DNA of 54,711 nucleotides, taken from the NCBI GenBank assembly GCA_018383195.1, contig JAGZOP010000014.1, positions 1 through 54,711 of the forward strand. Reading direction: 5' to 3'. A program made the position numbers and the translations under genes. Positions 1 through 7,204 of this stretch are shown here, in pieces (position 1 is the first letter of the stretch; every line of letters starts with the position of its first letter). The notes under the pieces are model-generated. The model searched no databases and had not been told where the DNA came from. It worked only from the letters and a program-made list of their open reading frames with translations. Origin of the DNA: Clostridiaceae bacterium. Its GTDB lineage: Bacteria; Bacillota; Clostridia; Oscillospirales; Butyricicoccaceae.

Positions 1-14
1 GGCGTATATCGTTT

Positions 15-611
15 ATGTGGCACTCCTTTTGGCATAATAAAACACCCCACTTCTTAGATAGTATATCATACTGTCTAACAAATGGGGTGCAGTTCAAAGA
101 AGTGAGAAATATTATAGACGCCATAATTGATTTGGTTACCAATCCGAAAGTTGAATTGGTTCGTCATTGTGCAAGCGTAAATCGTGCGAATTCAATGGGC
201 GATGCCCTAGAGGAATATGTAAAGGATTTGTTCGCTGGTACCGTAGAGGAAACGGATGAAAATATAAGAAACCAAAAGATTTCAGATGTTTTTTCATACT
301 TAGGCAATTCTACCAACCCGTCTGATAGTATGCTTAAAAATTGTGGCGACGCCATTGAAGTAAATAAATTACAAGATATTAACAATTTACCTCTTAATTC
401 TTCTCACCCCAAAAGAGTTCTGCGTGCCGATAACCCTAAAATCAATATTCATTGTCAAAGTTGTGAGTCATGGACAGAGCGAGATATGCTCTATGTGGTA
501 GGGATATGTGACGGCAGCAAGATTAAGACCCTAGTAATGGTTTATAGTGAAGCTGTAGAAGGCATCGTAAGCCAGTTTGAAACAGCCGGTTACGATGTTT
601 TATCAAGTTAG
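15..611 (+). pseudogene. NgoPII-like type II restriction endonuclease, C-terminally truncated remnant
   Basis: From about residue 32 the open frame matches the NgoPII restriction endonuclease family (GGCC-type cutters): NRANSMGDALEEYVKDLFAG, then SYLGN, a GDAIEV motif and ESWTERDMLYVVG are family hallmarks. The first ~29 residues are probably not native, because they come from the palindrome at 43-90; a GTG at 102 is a better candidate start. Homology stops near residue 180 (around position 555), and the last ~15 residues before the stop (VSQFETAGYDV) belong to a cytosine methyltransferase. The gene therefore looks fused by deletion to the methyltransferase remnant and is very likely inactive. 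Base composition is clearly more AT-rich than the rest of the window, suggesting acquired DNA. Confidence 0.75.
43..90. repeat. 48-nt imperfect palindrome, resembles an IS3/IS150-type element end
   Basis: CACCCCACTT at the left pairs with AATGGGGTG at the right, and the inner part AGATAGTAT pairs with ATACTGTCT. Read on the minus strand the right edge (to about position 96) begins TTGAACTGCACCCC and runs into TTGTTAGACAG, which from memory resembles the terminal repeat of IS150-group IS3 elements; that identity is not proven. If right, positions 1-96 are the tip of an element lying mostly outside the window. A near copy, also palindromic, lies at 48700-48746. Confidence 0.5.
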
Positions 612-1169
612 TAAATGCTGCTGATTATGGTGTAGCCCAGGATAGAAAACGTGTTTTCTATATTGGTTTCAGGAAAGAGTTGGGGATCAATTTTAAGTTT
701 CCCGAGCCTTATGCCTATAAATTAACCCTGAAAGATATAATTTGGGATTTAAAAGACAATGCGATCCCTGCTCGTGATAAAAACAAAACAAATGGTGATA
801 ATTGTAATTTTTTTAAATCATGAATACTTTACAGGCGCATACTCTACGATATTTATGAGTAGAAATCGAGTTCGTAGTTGGGATGAACCTGCATTCACAG
901 TTCAGGCGAGCGGTCGACAATCACAGTTACACCCACAAGCACCTAAAATGGATAATATTCCCAAAAATAACTGCCGCTTTGTTGCCGGTCAAGAAGATTT
1001 GTATAGAAGATTGAGCATAAGAGAAGCAGCACGGGTTCAAGGCTTTCCTGATAATTTTGAGTTTATCTACACCAGTTTGCAGGACGGATATAAAATGATC
1101 GGAAATGCAGTTCCTGTTGAATTGGCTCACGCTATGGCAGAACAGATCAAAAAATACTTATTGTCATAA
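563..1169 (+). pseudogene. C5-cytosine DNA methyltransferase, C-terminal remnant with two frameshifts
   Basis: Three frame segments together give the C-terminal half of a C5-cytosine methyltransferase: a GYDV segment near 590, then NAADYGVAQDRKRVFYIGF from 614 (motif VIII region), then from about 820 a target-recognition region, motif IX (RLSIREAARVQGFPDNF) and motif X (GYKMIGNAVPVELA) ending at 1169. The frame shifts once near 600 and again at a run of seven T at 808-814, where an in-frame TGA follows. Motifs I, IV (Pro-Cys) and VI are absent, so no active enzyme can be made. It is the partner methylase of the NgoPII-like nuclease, joined to it by an internal deletion. Confidence 0.8.
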
Positions 1170-1233
1170 CTGTATCTACAGAATGTGTCATGAACAATAT
1201 CCTTATATAGTACGCTACATCGGAAGAGAAAAA

Positions 1234-1265
1234 ATCCCTGAGGACAGTGCCCTCAGGGATTTTTT
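1234..1265. terminator. Bidirectional Rho-independent terminator
   Basis: ATCCCTGAGG and CCTCAGGGAT form a perfect 10-bp stem with a short loop. There are T-runs on the plus side (1261-1265) and A-runs on the left that act as a T-run for minus-strand transcripts. It closes ftsH from the right and the methyltransferase remnant from the left. Confidence 0.85.
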
Positions 1266-3082
1266 CATCGATTGAGAATTTCCATAAACTCTTCGCCTGT
1301 AATTGTCTCTCGTTCAAGCAAATACTGTGAAAGCTCATTTAATTTTGCAGCATTTTCACGCAAAATTCCAGAAGCTTTTTCATGTGCACTCTTCACAATA
1401 CGGATCACCTCTTCATCAATCTTAGATGCCGTTTCCTGTGAGCATGCAAGCGTGGTATCACCGCCCAAATACTGATTTGAAACCGTCTCCAACGCAACCA
1501 TATCAAACGTATCCGTCATACCAAAGCGCGTAATCATTGCGCGCGCCAGACGCGTTGCCTGTTCAATATCGTTCGATGCGCCGGTTGTAATCTGATGGAA
1601 AATCAATTCTTCCGCCGCCCGACCGCCGGTAAAGGTAACAATCTTATTATATACTTCATCCCGGTTCATAAGGACATGTTCATCCTCATCTACCTGCATT
1701 GTATAACCCAACGCGCCTGAGGTGCGCGGAATGATTGTAATCTTATGAACCGGCGCAGAATTCTTCTGCATTGCAGCAACCAGCGCATGACCGATTTCAT
1801 GATAAGCGATCACTTTCTTCTCTTCCTGAGAAATCATTGCGTTCTTGCGCTGATATCCCGCAAGAACAACCTCCACGCTTTCTTCCATGTCTGCCTGCGA
1901 TACCGCAGTGCGTCCTTGCCGCACCGCGCGCAAGGCACCTTCGTTGATGACGTTTGCAAGATCAGCGCCCGAGGAACCCGCAGTTGCGCGTGCAATGGCA
2001 TTGTAATCCACACCGGATTCCATTTTTACATTCTTTGCATGAACGCGCAGAATCGCTTCACGTCCTGCCAAATCAGGCAATTCAACCGGCACACGGCGGT
2101 CAAAACGTCCCGGACGGAGTAGCGCTTTATCAAGTGATTCCGGACGGTTGGTAGCTGCAAGGATAACAACGCCCTTCTTTCCATCAAATCCATCCATCTC
2201 AGTCAAAAGCTGATTCAGCGTTTGCTCGCGCTCATCATTTCCGCCCATTGCGCCAGTATCTCTTTTTTTACCAATCGTATCAATCTCGTCGATAAATACG
2301 ATACATGGTGCCTTTTCGGTCGCCTGTTTAAACAGATCTCGTACTTTTGCCGCGCCCATACCAACAAACATTTCAACAAATTCCGAACCGGAAATAGAAA
2401 AGAACGGCACATGCGCTTCTCCTGCAACCGCACGGGCAAGCAGCGTTTTACCAGTGCCCGGAGGTCCGACCAACAATGCGCCCTTTGGCAGACGTGCGCC
2501 AATCGAGGCGTATTTTTCCGGATTGTGCAGGAAATCAACAATTTCCGTCAAAGCTTCCTTGGCTTCATCCTGCCCCGCAACATCAGCAAATGTCTTACCC
2601 GTTTCTGTTTCCGCATAAATCTTTGCACCGGATTTTCCGAATGTCATTGCTCCTGCGCTCATTCTCTTTTGCAGCGAGCGCGACATCCATACCCCCAAGC
2701 CAATCATAATGGCAAGCGGCAGAATTGTGGTCAAAAACATCGACGGCGGTTCCGGCCATATTTTTGTTGCATCCACATCATGCTCAAGCAAACGGTTCGT
2801 TAAATCCGGATCGTCCATCTGACTGGTGATGTATACCTTTTTATCATCACCATTTACGGTAAAAACAATCTGCTTTTCTTCATCGCGCACCTCAACCTGC
2901 GCAAGCTTTCCGTCGTTCAGCATTTCGATGAACTTATTGTAGGTCACAACCTCGCTCGTCGGATTGAAAAACTTTGGTACGATCACCATGTTAAAAAGAA
3001 AAATCAGCAGCAGCATCACTGCATAAAAATACAGCACTGACTTTTGCGGATTTTTGGGAGTTTTTTGTTTTTTTTGCTCCAC
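1265..3082 (-). CDS. ftsH: ATP-dependent zinc metalloprotease FtsH
   Basis: Membrane-anchored AAA+ protease that degrades misassembled membrane proteins and short-lived regulators. The 605 residues show two N-terminal membrane segments (about 18-36 and 116-133) flanking the extracytoplasmic FtsH domain, an AAA+ module with Walker A GPPGTGKT at 206-213, Walker B IVFIDEID near 261-268, the SRH (TNRPESLDKALLRPGRFDRR), and the zinc motif HEIGH at 428-432. Length is slightly below the usual 610-650. Translation starts at GTG 3082, preceded by AAAGGGGA. It is monocistronic here, with its own sigma-A-like promoter and terminator; the usual tilS-hpt neighbours are absent. Confidence 0.97.
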   Translation of the reverse strand: MEQKKQKTPKNPQKSVLYFYAVMLLLIFLFNMVIVPKFFNPTSEVVTYNKFIEMLNDGKLAQVEVRDEEKQIVFTVNGDDKKVYITSQMDDPDLTNRLLEHDVDATKIWPEPPSMFLTTILPLAIMIGLGVWMSRSLQKRMSAGAMTFGKSGAKIYAETETGKTFADVAGQDEAKEALTEIVDFLHNPEKYASIGARLPKGALLVGPPGTGKTLLARAVAGEAHVPFFSISGSEFVEMFVGMGAAKVRDLFKQATEKAPCIVFIDEIDTIGKKRDTGAMGGNDEREQTLNQLLTEMDGFDGKKGVVILAATNRPESLDKALLRPGRFDRRVPVELPDLAGREAILRVHAKNVKMESGVDYNAIARATAGSSGADLANVINEGALRAVRQGRTAVSQADMEESVEVVLAGYQRKNAMISQEEKKVIAYHEIGHALVAAMQKNSAPVHKITIIPRTSGALGYTMQVDEDEHVLMNRDEVYNKIVTFTGGRAAEELIFHQITTGASNDIEQATRLARAMITRFGMTDTFDMVALETVSNQYLGGDTTLACSQETASKIDEEVIRIVKSAHEKASGILRENAAKLNELSQYLLERETITGEEFMEILNR

Positions 3083-3123
3083 TTTTACGATTCCCCTTTC
3101 CTGTAAAGGTATGTCCTATTAAA

Positions 3124-3152
3124 ATAGTATTCTGTTTTTGAGTTTCTGTCAA
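3124..3152 (-). promoter_or_regulatory. Sigma-A promoter of ftsH
   Basis: On the minus strand TTGACA (3152-3147) is followed after 17 nt by TACTAT (3129-3124), about 40 nt upstream of the GTG start of ftsH. The match is strong by eye. Confidence 0.7.
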
Positions 3153-3250
3153 TGCATCTGTTCTTTTCTTCTCCAAACATTCACATTCTCAGGGTTTGTT
3201 CATAATTCAGATAATATGTATATACAATTTGTTTACAAATTTCACGCAAA

Positions 3251-3278
3251 AAGAAAGGGCGACATGTCGCCCCTTCTT
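3251..3278 (-). terminator. Terminator of the secreted phosphatase gene
   Basis: The stem AAGAAAGGGCGAC / GTCGCCCCTTCTT (imperfect by one base) lies 30 nt beyond the phosphatase stop and on the minus strand is followed by TTTTTG. Confidence 0.75.
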
Positions 3279-3307
3279 TCCCGCATGATTATAAAAAGTT
3301 TTTCGTT

Positions 3308-4756
3308 TTACTTGCGAACCAGTACGAGTTCATCCGAACCGAGCATACGAGAGTACTGCGTCGGAATCAGCTGGCCGATATTATTGTCACGACCCTGAAG
3401 CACATACTTCGGATTCGGCTTACCGATCGAGTTTGCAGCCTCAACAGACAGCTTATGGATCGGATCGCTGCTCTTACGATAACGGTTGAAGATAATACCA
3501 AGCTGCGTATCCGCAAAGTCAGTCATCATATTGTAATCGCCTGCACTATCGCCGAATACCATGATCGGACCAGCACCCTTATACTTCGGAACAATAAAGT
3601 TCTTGATTACCGTGCTCTTGCCTTCTCCCTGAGTCTGTGCATACTTGCCCTTTTCGCCGTAGTCATAGTTATACTCCGGAATATAACAACCATTTTCCAT
3701 TTTGAGCTGCATTGCAAAAACTCGATCCTCCGGAACATTCAGACCAAAGTGCTTATCACATGCAGCCGCCTTGATAACATCGATAAACGAAGCCGAGCAA
3801 ACATATACGTCAATGCCGTTTGCCGACAGAGTCTGGTACAGATCCACGACTTCATCGGTAAAGGTAATACCGGTCAGATAAGATGCATTCACGACGCCTG
3901 CCTGACCCGGAGTTGCAGACGGAGAAGTCCAAGTTTCTTCGGTGAACTTACCGTATTCGCTCCAATAGCGGTGCGATCTGCCAGCCAGATCTTGTACTTC
4001 TGCCGGAGTCATGCCTGTGAACAGGTAGGTAACCCACGGATAGGATACCGATGCGTCAAACGTATCGCCCACTGCAGTATACATGAAGCGGAGCTTTGCA
4101 GCGAAATCCTTATACTGATTGCTGTTGTGGATTTCTTCCAAGCTCTTGCTGCCTGCAAGGGTCTTAGAGTTACTGTAAAGCCACTTATAATCAGAAACAA
4201 TATCCTGCGCAAGCTGTTCGCAAGTAACGTCACGACCTGCCGCATTCTTACCGACTGACTGATTCATATCCGGAATCTGAGTGTCCAGAACATCATACAT
4301 CTGATCGGGCTTGATCTTGAACTCCATGTTCTCAATCTGGTAAACCAGCAGCGCTTCCTCTACGTCGTTGATGACCGTAGTATTGTCAAAGTCAAACACA
4401 ACATACTTGCCCTTGTTTGCATTCTTATCAATTACATTCTGAATTGCAGCGCGGGTTTCCGGCGCCCAGTTGCCAACCATCAGCTTCGTTGCGGATTCCT
4501 TGTAATGAGCATCCGAATCAATCGTCGCAGTATTGGTCTTCTGGTCAAATGTAACGCCAATATCAAGCGCCGAAGTCAAATCACGCAGCTTAAAATAGTT
4601 ATAATCTGCAATGTTATAACTCTGGATCGCAACCGGCTTTCCATCGATTACAACCTTTGTGGTTCCTTCCTTTGCCGTAACGCTCGCAGCGGCAATCGGT
4701 GTGGCAACGCCCAGCGAAAATGCCATCAGCAAAGATATGATCCTTGATTTCTTCAT
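3308..4756 (-). CDS. Secreted HAD-superfamily phosphatase with copper-amine-oxidase-like N-terminal domain
   Basis: 482-residue exported protein. A signal peptide (MKKSRIISLLMAFSL..., cleavage probably after the AAA near residue 24) is followed by a CuAO-N-like stalk domain at about 30-80 (VVIDGKPV, FKLRDL, VTFDQKTNTATI). The rest is a HAD hydrolase: motif I DFDNTT at 122-127 (nucleophile Asp122, acid/base Asp124), a motif II-like VCSAS near 315, and motif IV FGDSAGDYNMM near 398. It resembles phosphoserine-phosphatase-type HAD enzymes, so an extracellular phosphate monoester is the probable substrate; the precise substrate is unknown. The ribosome site is GAGGAGG. The promoter carries two strong palindromes, so the gene is probably tightly controlled. 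Confidence 0.85.
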   Translation of the reverse strand: MKKSRIISLLMAFSLGVATPIAAASVTAKEGTTKVVIDGKPVAIQSYNIADYNYFKLRDLTSALDIGVTFDQKTNTATIDSDAHYKESATKLMVGNWAPETRAAIQNVIDKNANKGKYVVFDFDNTTVINDVEEALLVYQIENMEFKIKPDQMYDVLDTQIPDMNQSVGKNAAGRDVTCEQLAQDIVSDYKWLYSNSKTLAGSKSLEEIHNSNQYKDFAAKLRFMYTAVGDTFDASVSYPWVTYLFTGMTPAEVQDLAGRSHRYWSEYGKFTEETWTSPSATPGQAGVVNASYLTGITFTDEVVDLYQTLSANGIDVYVCSASFIDVIKAAACDKHFGLNVPEDRVFAMQLKMENGCYIPEYNYDYGEKGKYAQTQGEGKSTVIKNFIVPKYKGAGPIMVFGDSAGDYNMMTDFADTQLGIIFNRYRKSSDPIHKLSVEAANSIGKPNPKYVLQGRDNNIGQLIPTQYSRMLGSDELVLVRK

Positions 4757-4784
4757 AACACAAGTCCTCCTCTTTGTACATTAT

Positions 4785-4809
4785 GCAGTAAATAAAACAT
4801 ATTTACTGC
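4785..4809 (-). promoter_or_regulatory. Palindrome in the 5' leader of the phosphatase gene
   Basis: GCAGTAAATA and TATTTACTGC form perfect 10-bp arms around 5 nt. It lies between the -10 box and the ribosome site, so it is either an operator or an mRNA hairpin. Confidence 0.6.
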
Positions 4810-4815
4810 TTCATT

Positions 4816-4850
4816 GTTGTGATTATATCACAACAAAAATCTTCTTTCAA
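4816..4850 (-). promoter_or_regulatory. Promoter of the phosphatase gene with palindromic operator over the -10 box
   Basis: On the minus strand TTGAAA (4850-4845), 17 nt, TATAAT (4827-4822). The -10 box sits inside the perfect inverted repeat GTTGTGAT-N3-ATCACAAC (4816-4834), a position typical for repressor binding. The regulator is not in the window. Confidence 0.7.
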
Positions 4851-4954
4851 TCAAAACCATGCATTCTAAAATTTTCTGTTGTTTCCACTAGTAAAACCGA
4901 CTTTGCTTTGTATATTTTATACTAAACCGGTTGCCACATTTCCCTGTCATCCTG

Positions 4955-4987
4955 TTGAGCATGCTCAATTTTTAGCTGAGCATGCTC
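4955..4987. repeat. Two tandem GAGCATGCTC palindromes
   Basis: TTGAGCATGCTCAA at 4955-4968 and GAGCATGCTC at 4978-4987 are perfect palindromes about two helical turns apart; together they can also fold as one long hairpin. They lie in the 334-nt gap between the phosphatase gene and the DUF4179 gene, which otherwise holds only the promoter above and the terminator at 5045. Function unknown. Confidence 0.55.
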
Positions 4988-5044
4988 TTTCCCGTTATCG
5001 TACAAACCTTAATCTGGATTTTTTCGTTTGGCATCCGAAAAAAT

Positions 5045-5083
5045 AAACGTGCACCCTGTACTTCATACCACGGATGCACGTTT
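5045..5083 (-). terminator. Terminator of the sigma / anti-sigma operon
   Basis: AAACGTGCA pairs with TGCACGTTT; on the minus strand the stem is followed by a T-rich tract ending in TTTTTT. It lies just beyond the stop of the DUF4179 gene. Confidence 0.65.
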
Positions 5084-5090
5084 GCTTTTG

Positions 5091-6140
5091 TTATTTGTGA
5101 AGCGGAATCTCAATGCCGGCTACTGTAATATGATCGACCTCCTCAAGCGGAATAATTTCATCAAATACTGTGCCCTTGGAGCAGACTGTTTTTCCATCTT
5201 TGGGTTCAACCCCTCCTCCCATTCCTGCCAAATCCAGCACCGTACTGTCCGTCTTGGTTAGGGTAACGGGCAGGCTTTCAAAATATTTGAACATCTGCTC
5301 ACGGTCATGCTCACTCTGCTTTCCGGAGTCCGCATTCTCATCCCACTGGATTTTTTCGTCCACTGTGTACGCTACCCGAAGTGCGATCGGCGAAATCGTG
5401 ATCTCATCAATGACAGCGCCCATCCCGTTCAGCTCGAACTCCTGTCCCGCGGGCAGGCTCACCGAAGTATCCTCGAAATTGAAGTCGAACTTAAGTTTCC
5501 AGTTTCCCTCTGCAATCATACGAGGCTCTCCATCCCCGAATAATCGCAAATCTTCAAACGTGACCTTTGCAGTACGATGTTTCAGTTCCCGGTCAACTTC
5601 CATCATCTCGACATATTGAATCGCATTGTCGGTCGGATCTGCATCATAGAAATACGAGCTGCCGTGTCTGCTGCCGAATCTACCGATATTTGTATCTTCT
5701 TTCTGGAACATCATCGGATAGTATCCGCTTTCATCCGTCGTGATGTCGAACGCAGTACCGTCCTCTTTTTCAATACTGTACGTAATTGCATAATGATATT
5801 TGTCTCCGATGATGGCATCCGCCGTGATGGTCACTCCGTTCGAGGTATCGCTCGCGCCGATCGGTCTGCCGATTTTATCTACGATTTCGGTTTCCGCAGT
5901 GCCGAACACGCCTGCAAAGGACTCGCTCGCAAGTTTATGGTACACAACCGTTGCGCCTGCGCCCGCTGTCAGCACCAATGCCGCTGCCACTCCAACCGCC
6001 GCAATACGGTGCAGCGGTCTGCGCTTTCTTCGCGGAATTTCCTGCTGATCCTGCGCCGCCATCAGGCGATCCACCATCTGCTGTTTCTGCTGCTGCGAGA
6101 AATGTAAATTGTCCATCTGCTCTTTGTATTCCTTTTTCAT
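5091..6140 (-). CDS. DUF4179 protein, probable membrane anti-sigma factor
   Basis: 349 residues. The cytoplasmic N-terminus (about 1-45, charged, MDNLHFSQQQKQQMVDRLM) resembles the sigma-binding part of such proteins; it is followed by a single membrane segment at about 46-66 and an extracytoplasmic DUF4179-type domain (GVTITADAIIGDKYHYAITY and following). It overlaps the upstream sigma-factor gene by 4 nt (ATGA), implying coupled synthesis in fixed ratio. In this family the pair usually forms a signal-transduction module in which the membrane protein holds the sigma factor inactive; that role is inferred from family and context. Confidence 0.8.
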   Translation of the reverse strand: MKKEYKEQMDNLHFSQQQKQQMVDRLMAAQDQQEIPRRKRRPLHRIAAVGVAAALVLTAGAGATVVYHKLASESFAGVFGTAETEIVDKIGRPIGASDTSNGVTITADAIIGDKYHYAITYSIEKEDGTAFDITTDESGYYPMMFQKEDTNIGRFGSRHGSSYFYDADPTDNAIQYVEMMEVDRELKHRTAKVTFEDLRLFGDGEPRMIAEGNWKLKFDFNFEDTSVSLPAGQEFELNGMGAVIDEITISPIALRVAYTVDEKIQWDENADSGKQSEHDREQMFKYFESLPVTLTKTDSTVLDLAGMGGGVEPKDGKTVCSKGTVFDEIIPLEEVDHITVAGIEIPLHK

Positions 6141-6622
6141 ATCAGTTCGCCTCCCAACATCGTTTCAAGCTGTTTCCGCCCACGAAACAGTCTCGTTCCA
6201 ATCGTTGCTGTATTTTCGCCAAGCATTGCCGCAATCTCCCGCGCCGAATATCCCTCGTAATAATGGAGGTAAATGACCATTCGATACTTCTCCGGCAGCA
6301 AATTCACCGCCGCAAGCAGGCTTCCCTCCTCCACTTCGGGTGCCGCCGCCTCGGCACATGCTTCCATTCCACAGGTGCGGCTACGCCATGCGCTGCCCAA
6401 TAAATCTTTGCAGGCATTGATTGTGGTTCGGATGATCCATGCCTTTTCATGTTCTGCGGATCGAAAATCCGGTTTTACGGTCAAAACCTTCAAAAATACA
6501 GTTTGGCAAATGTCCTGCGCATCGTGTGTGCTTTTCAGATAGCTGTAGCTGACACGCAGAATCAAATCAGAATATAGATTCACCAAACGCTCTACCTCAA
6601 CACGTTCAAACGCCTGCCCCAT
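6137..6622 (-). CDS. ECF-type RNA polymerase sigma factor
   Basis: 161 residues with the two ECF modules: region 2 at about 10-75 (YSDLILRVSYSYLKSTHDAQ, AWIIRTTINACKD) and region 4 at about 105-158 (LPEKYRMVIYLHYYEGYS, REIAAMLGENTATIGTRLFRGRK). The ATG at 6622 is preferred, being 9 nt after AAGGAG; the in-frame ATG at 6631 touches that site. Together with the overlapping anti-sigma gene it forms an operon. Target genes cannot be read from the window; self-activation is usual for the family. Confidence 0.88.
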   Translation of the reverse strand: MGQAFERVEVERLVNLYSDLILRVSYSYLKSTHDAQDICQTVFLKVLTVKPDFRSAEHEKAWIIRTTINACKDLLGSAWRSRTCGMEACAEAAAPEVEEGSLLAAVNLLPEKYRMVIYLHYYEGYSAREIAAMLGENTATIGTRLFRGRKQLETMLGGELI

Positions 6623-6665
6623 ATTCTCCATCTCCTTTCAGAGCTGCCCGTCAGCAGCAAATCAT

Positions 6666-6719
6666 GTAGGTCCTACTTGCCTATAACACGATTCTACTCC
6701 TGCGTTTTTTTCATCGCAA
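6666..6719 (-). promoter_or_regulatory. Probable promoter and palindrome upstream of the sigma factor gene
   Basis: On the minus strand TTGCGA (6719-6714), 17 nt, TAGAAT (6696-6691). Downstream of it lies the perfect palindrome GTAGG-T-CCTAC at 6666-6676, a possible operator. An ECF-type promoter could be hidden here but is not evident. Confidence 0.45.
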
Positions 6720-6741
6720 TTAAAAAAAATTTTATAATCAC

Positions 6742-6779
6742 TTGACAGTCTGCATATAGTGTGTATACTAAGTATATAC
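6742..6779 (+). promoter_or_regulatory. Promoter with GntR-type operator for the gntR-ABC operon
   Basis: TTGACA (6742-6747), 16 nt, TATACT (6764-6769). The dyad GTGTATAC-TAA-GTATATAC at 6761-6779 covers the -10 box, which fits autorepression by the YtrA-type GntR encoded next. The leader also contains AGCTACA / TGTAGCT arms before the ribosome site. Confidence 0.75.
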
Positions 6780-6826
6780 GCTAGCTACATTGAAGTGCAC
6801 ACATTGTAGCTGCAAGGAGGTAAACC

Positions 6827-7204
6827 TTGAATATTATCCTATCCAATACCAGCAGCAGTCCAATCTATGAACAGATTGCCGAACAGATCAAAGCTCTTAT
6901 CATCTCAGGCAAACTTGCCCCGGATTCACCACTGCCGTCCATGCGTTTGTTGGCAAAAGAACTCCGTGTGAGCCTGATTACCACCAAACGTGCCTACGAA
7001 GAACTGGAACGCGGGGGCTATATCCGCACTGTAACTGGAAAAGGAAGCTTCGTTTCCGGATTGAATAATGACTTAATCCGAGAGGAACAGCTTCGTTTGA
7101 TCGAAGAGCACTTACATGCAGCCGTACAGCGCGCACGCCTGAACGGGATTGCGCTGACCGATTTACAAAACATGCTTTCCCTGCTTTACGAGGAGGAATC
7201 CTGA
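6827..7204 (+). CDS. GntR-family (YtrA subfamily) transcriptional regulator
   Basis: 125 residues, typical of the short YtrA subfamily: a winged helix at about 8-75 (PIYEQIAEQIKALIISGKLAP, LPSMRLLAKELRVSLITTKRAYEELERGGYI) and a short C-terminal helical dimerisation tail instead of a ligand domain. The start is TTG at 6827, 6 nt after AAGGAGG. Its stop codon directly abuts the start of the ABC ATPase gene. Such regulators usually repress their own operon and respond to membrane- or peptide-stress signals; the dyad over the promoter supports autoregulation. Confidence 0.9.
   Translation: MNIILSNTSSSPIYEQIAEQIKALIISGKLAPDSPLPSMRLLAKELRVSLITTKRAYEELERGGYIRTVTGKGSFVSGLNNDLIREEQLRLIEEHLHAAVQRARLNGIALTDLQNMLSLLYEEES

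Noticed and set aside
3226..3241. Palindrome AATTTGT-TT-ACAAATT between ftsH and the phosphatase terminator
   Set aside because: It is AT-rich and short, lies away from the promoter boxes seen, and chance occurrence in AT-rich spacer is likely.
3455..4258. 267-codon plus-strand frame opposite the secreted phosphatase
   Set aside because: No ribosome site, no recognisable domain, and the minus-strand frame encodes a complete HAD enzyme.
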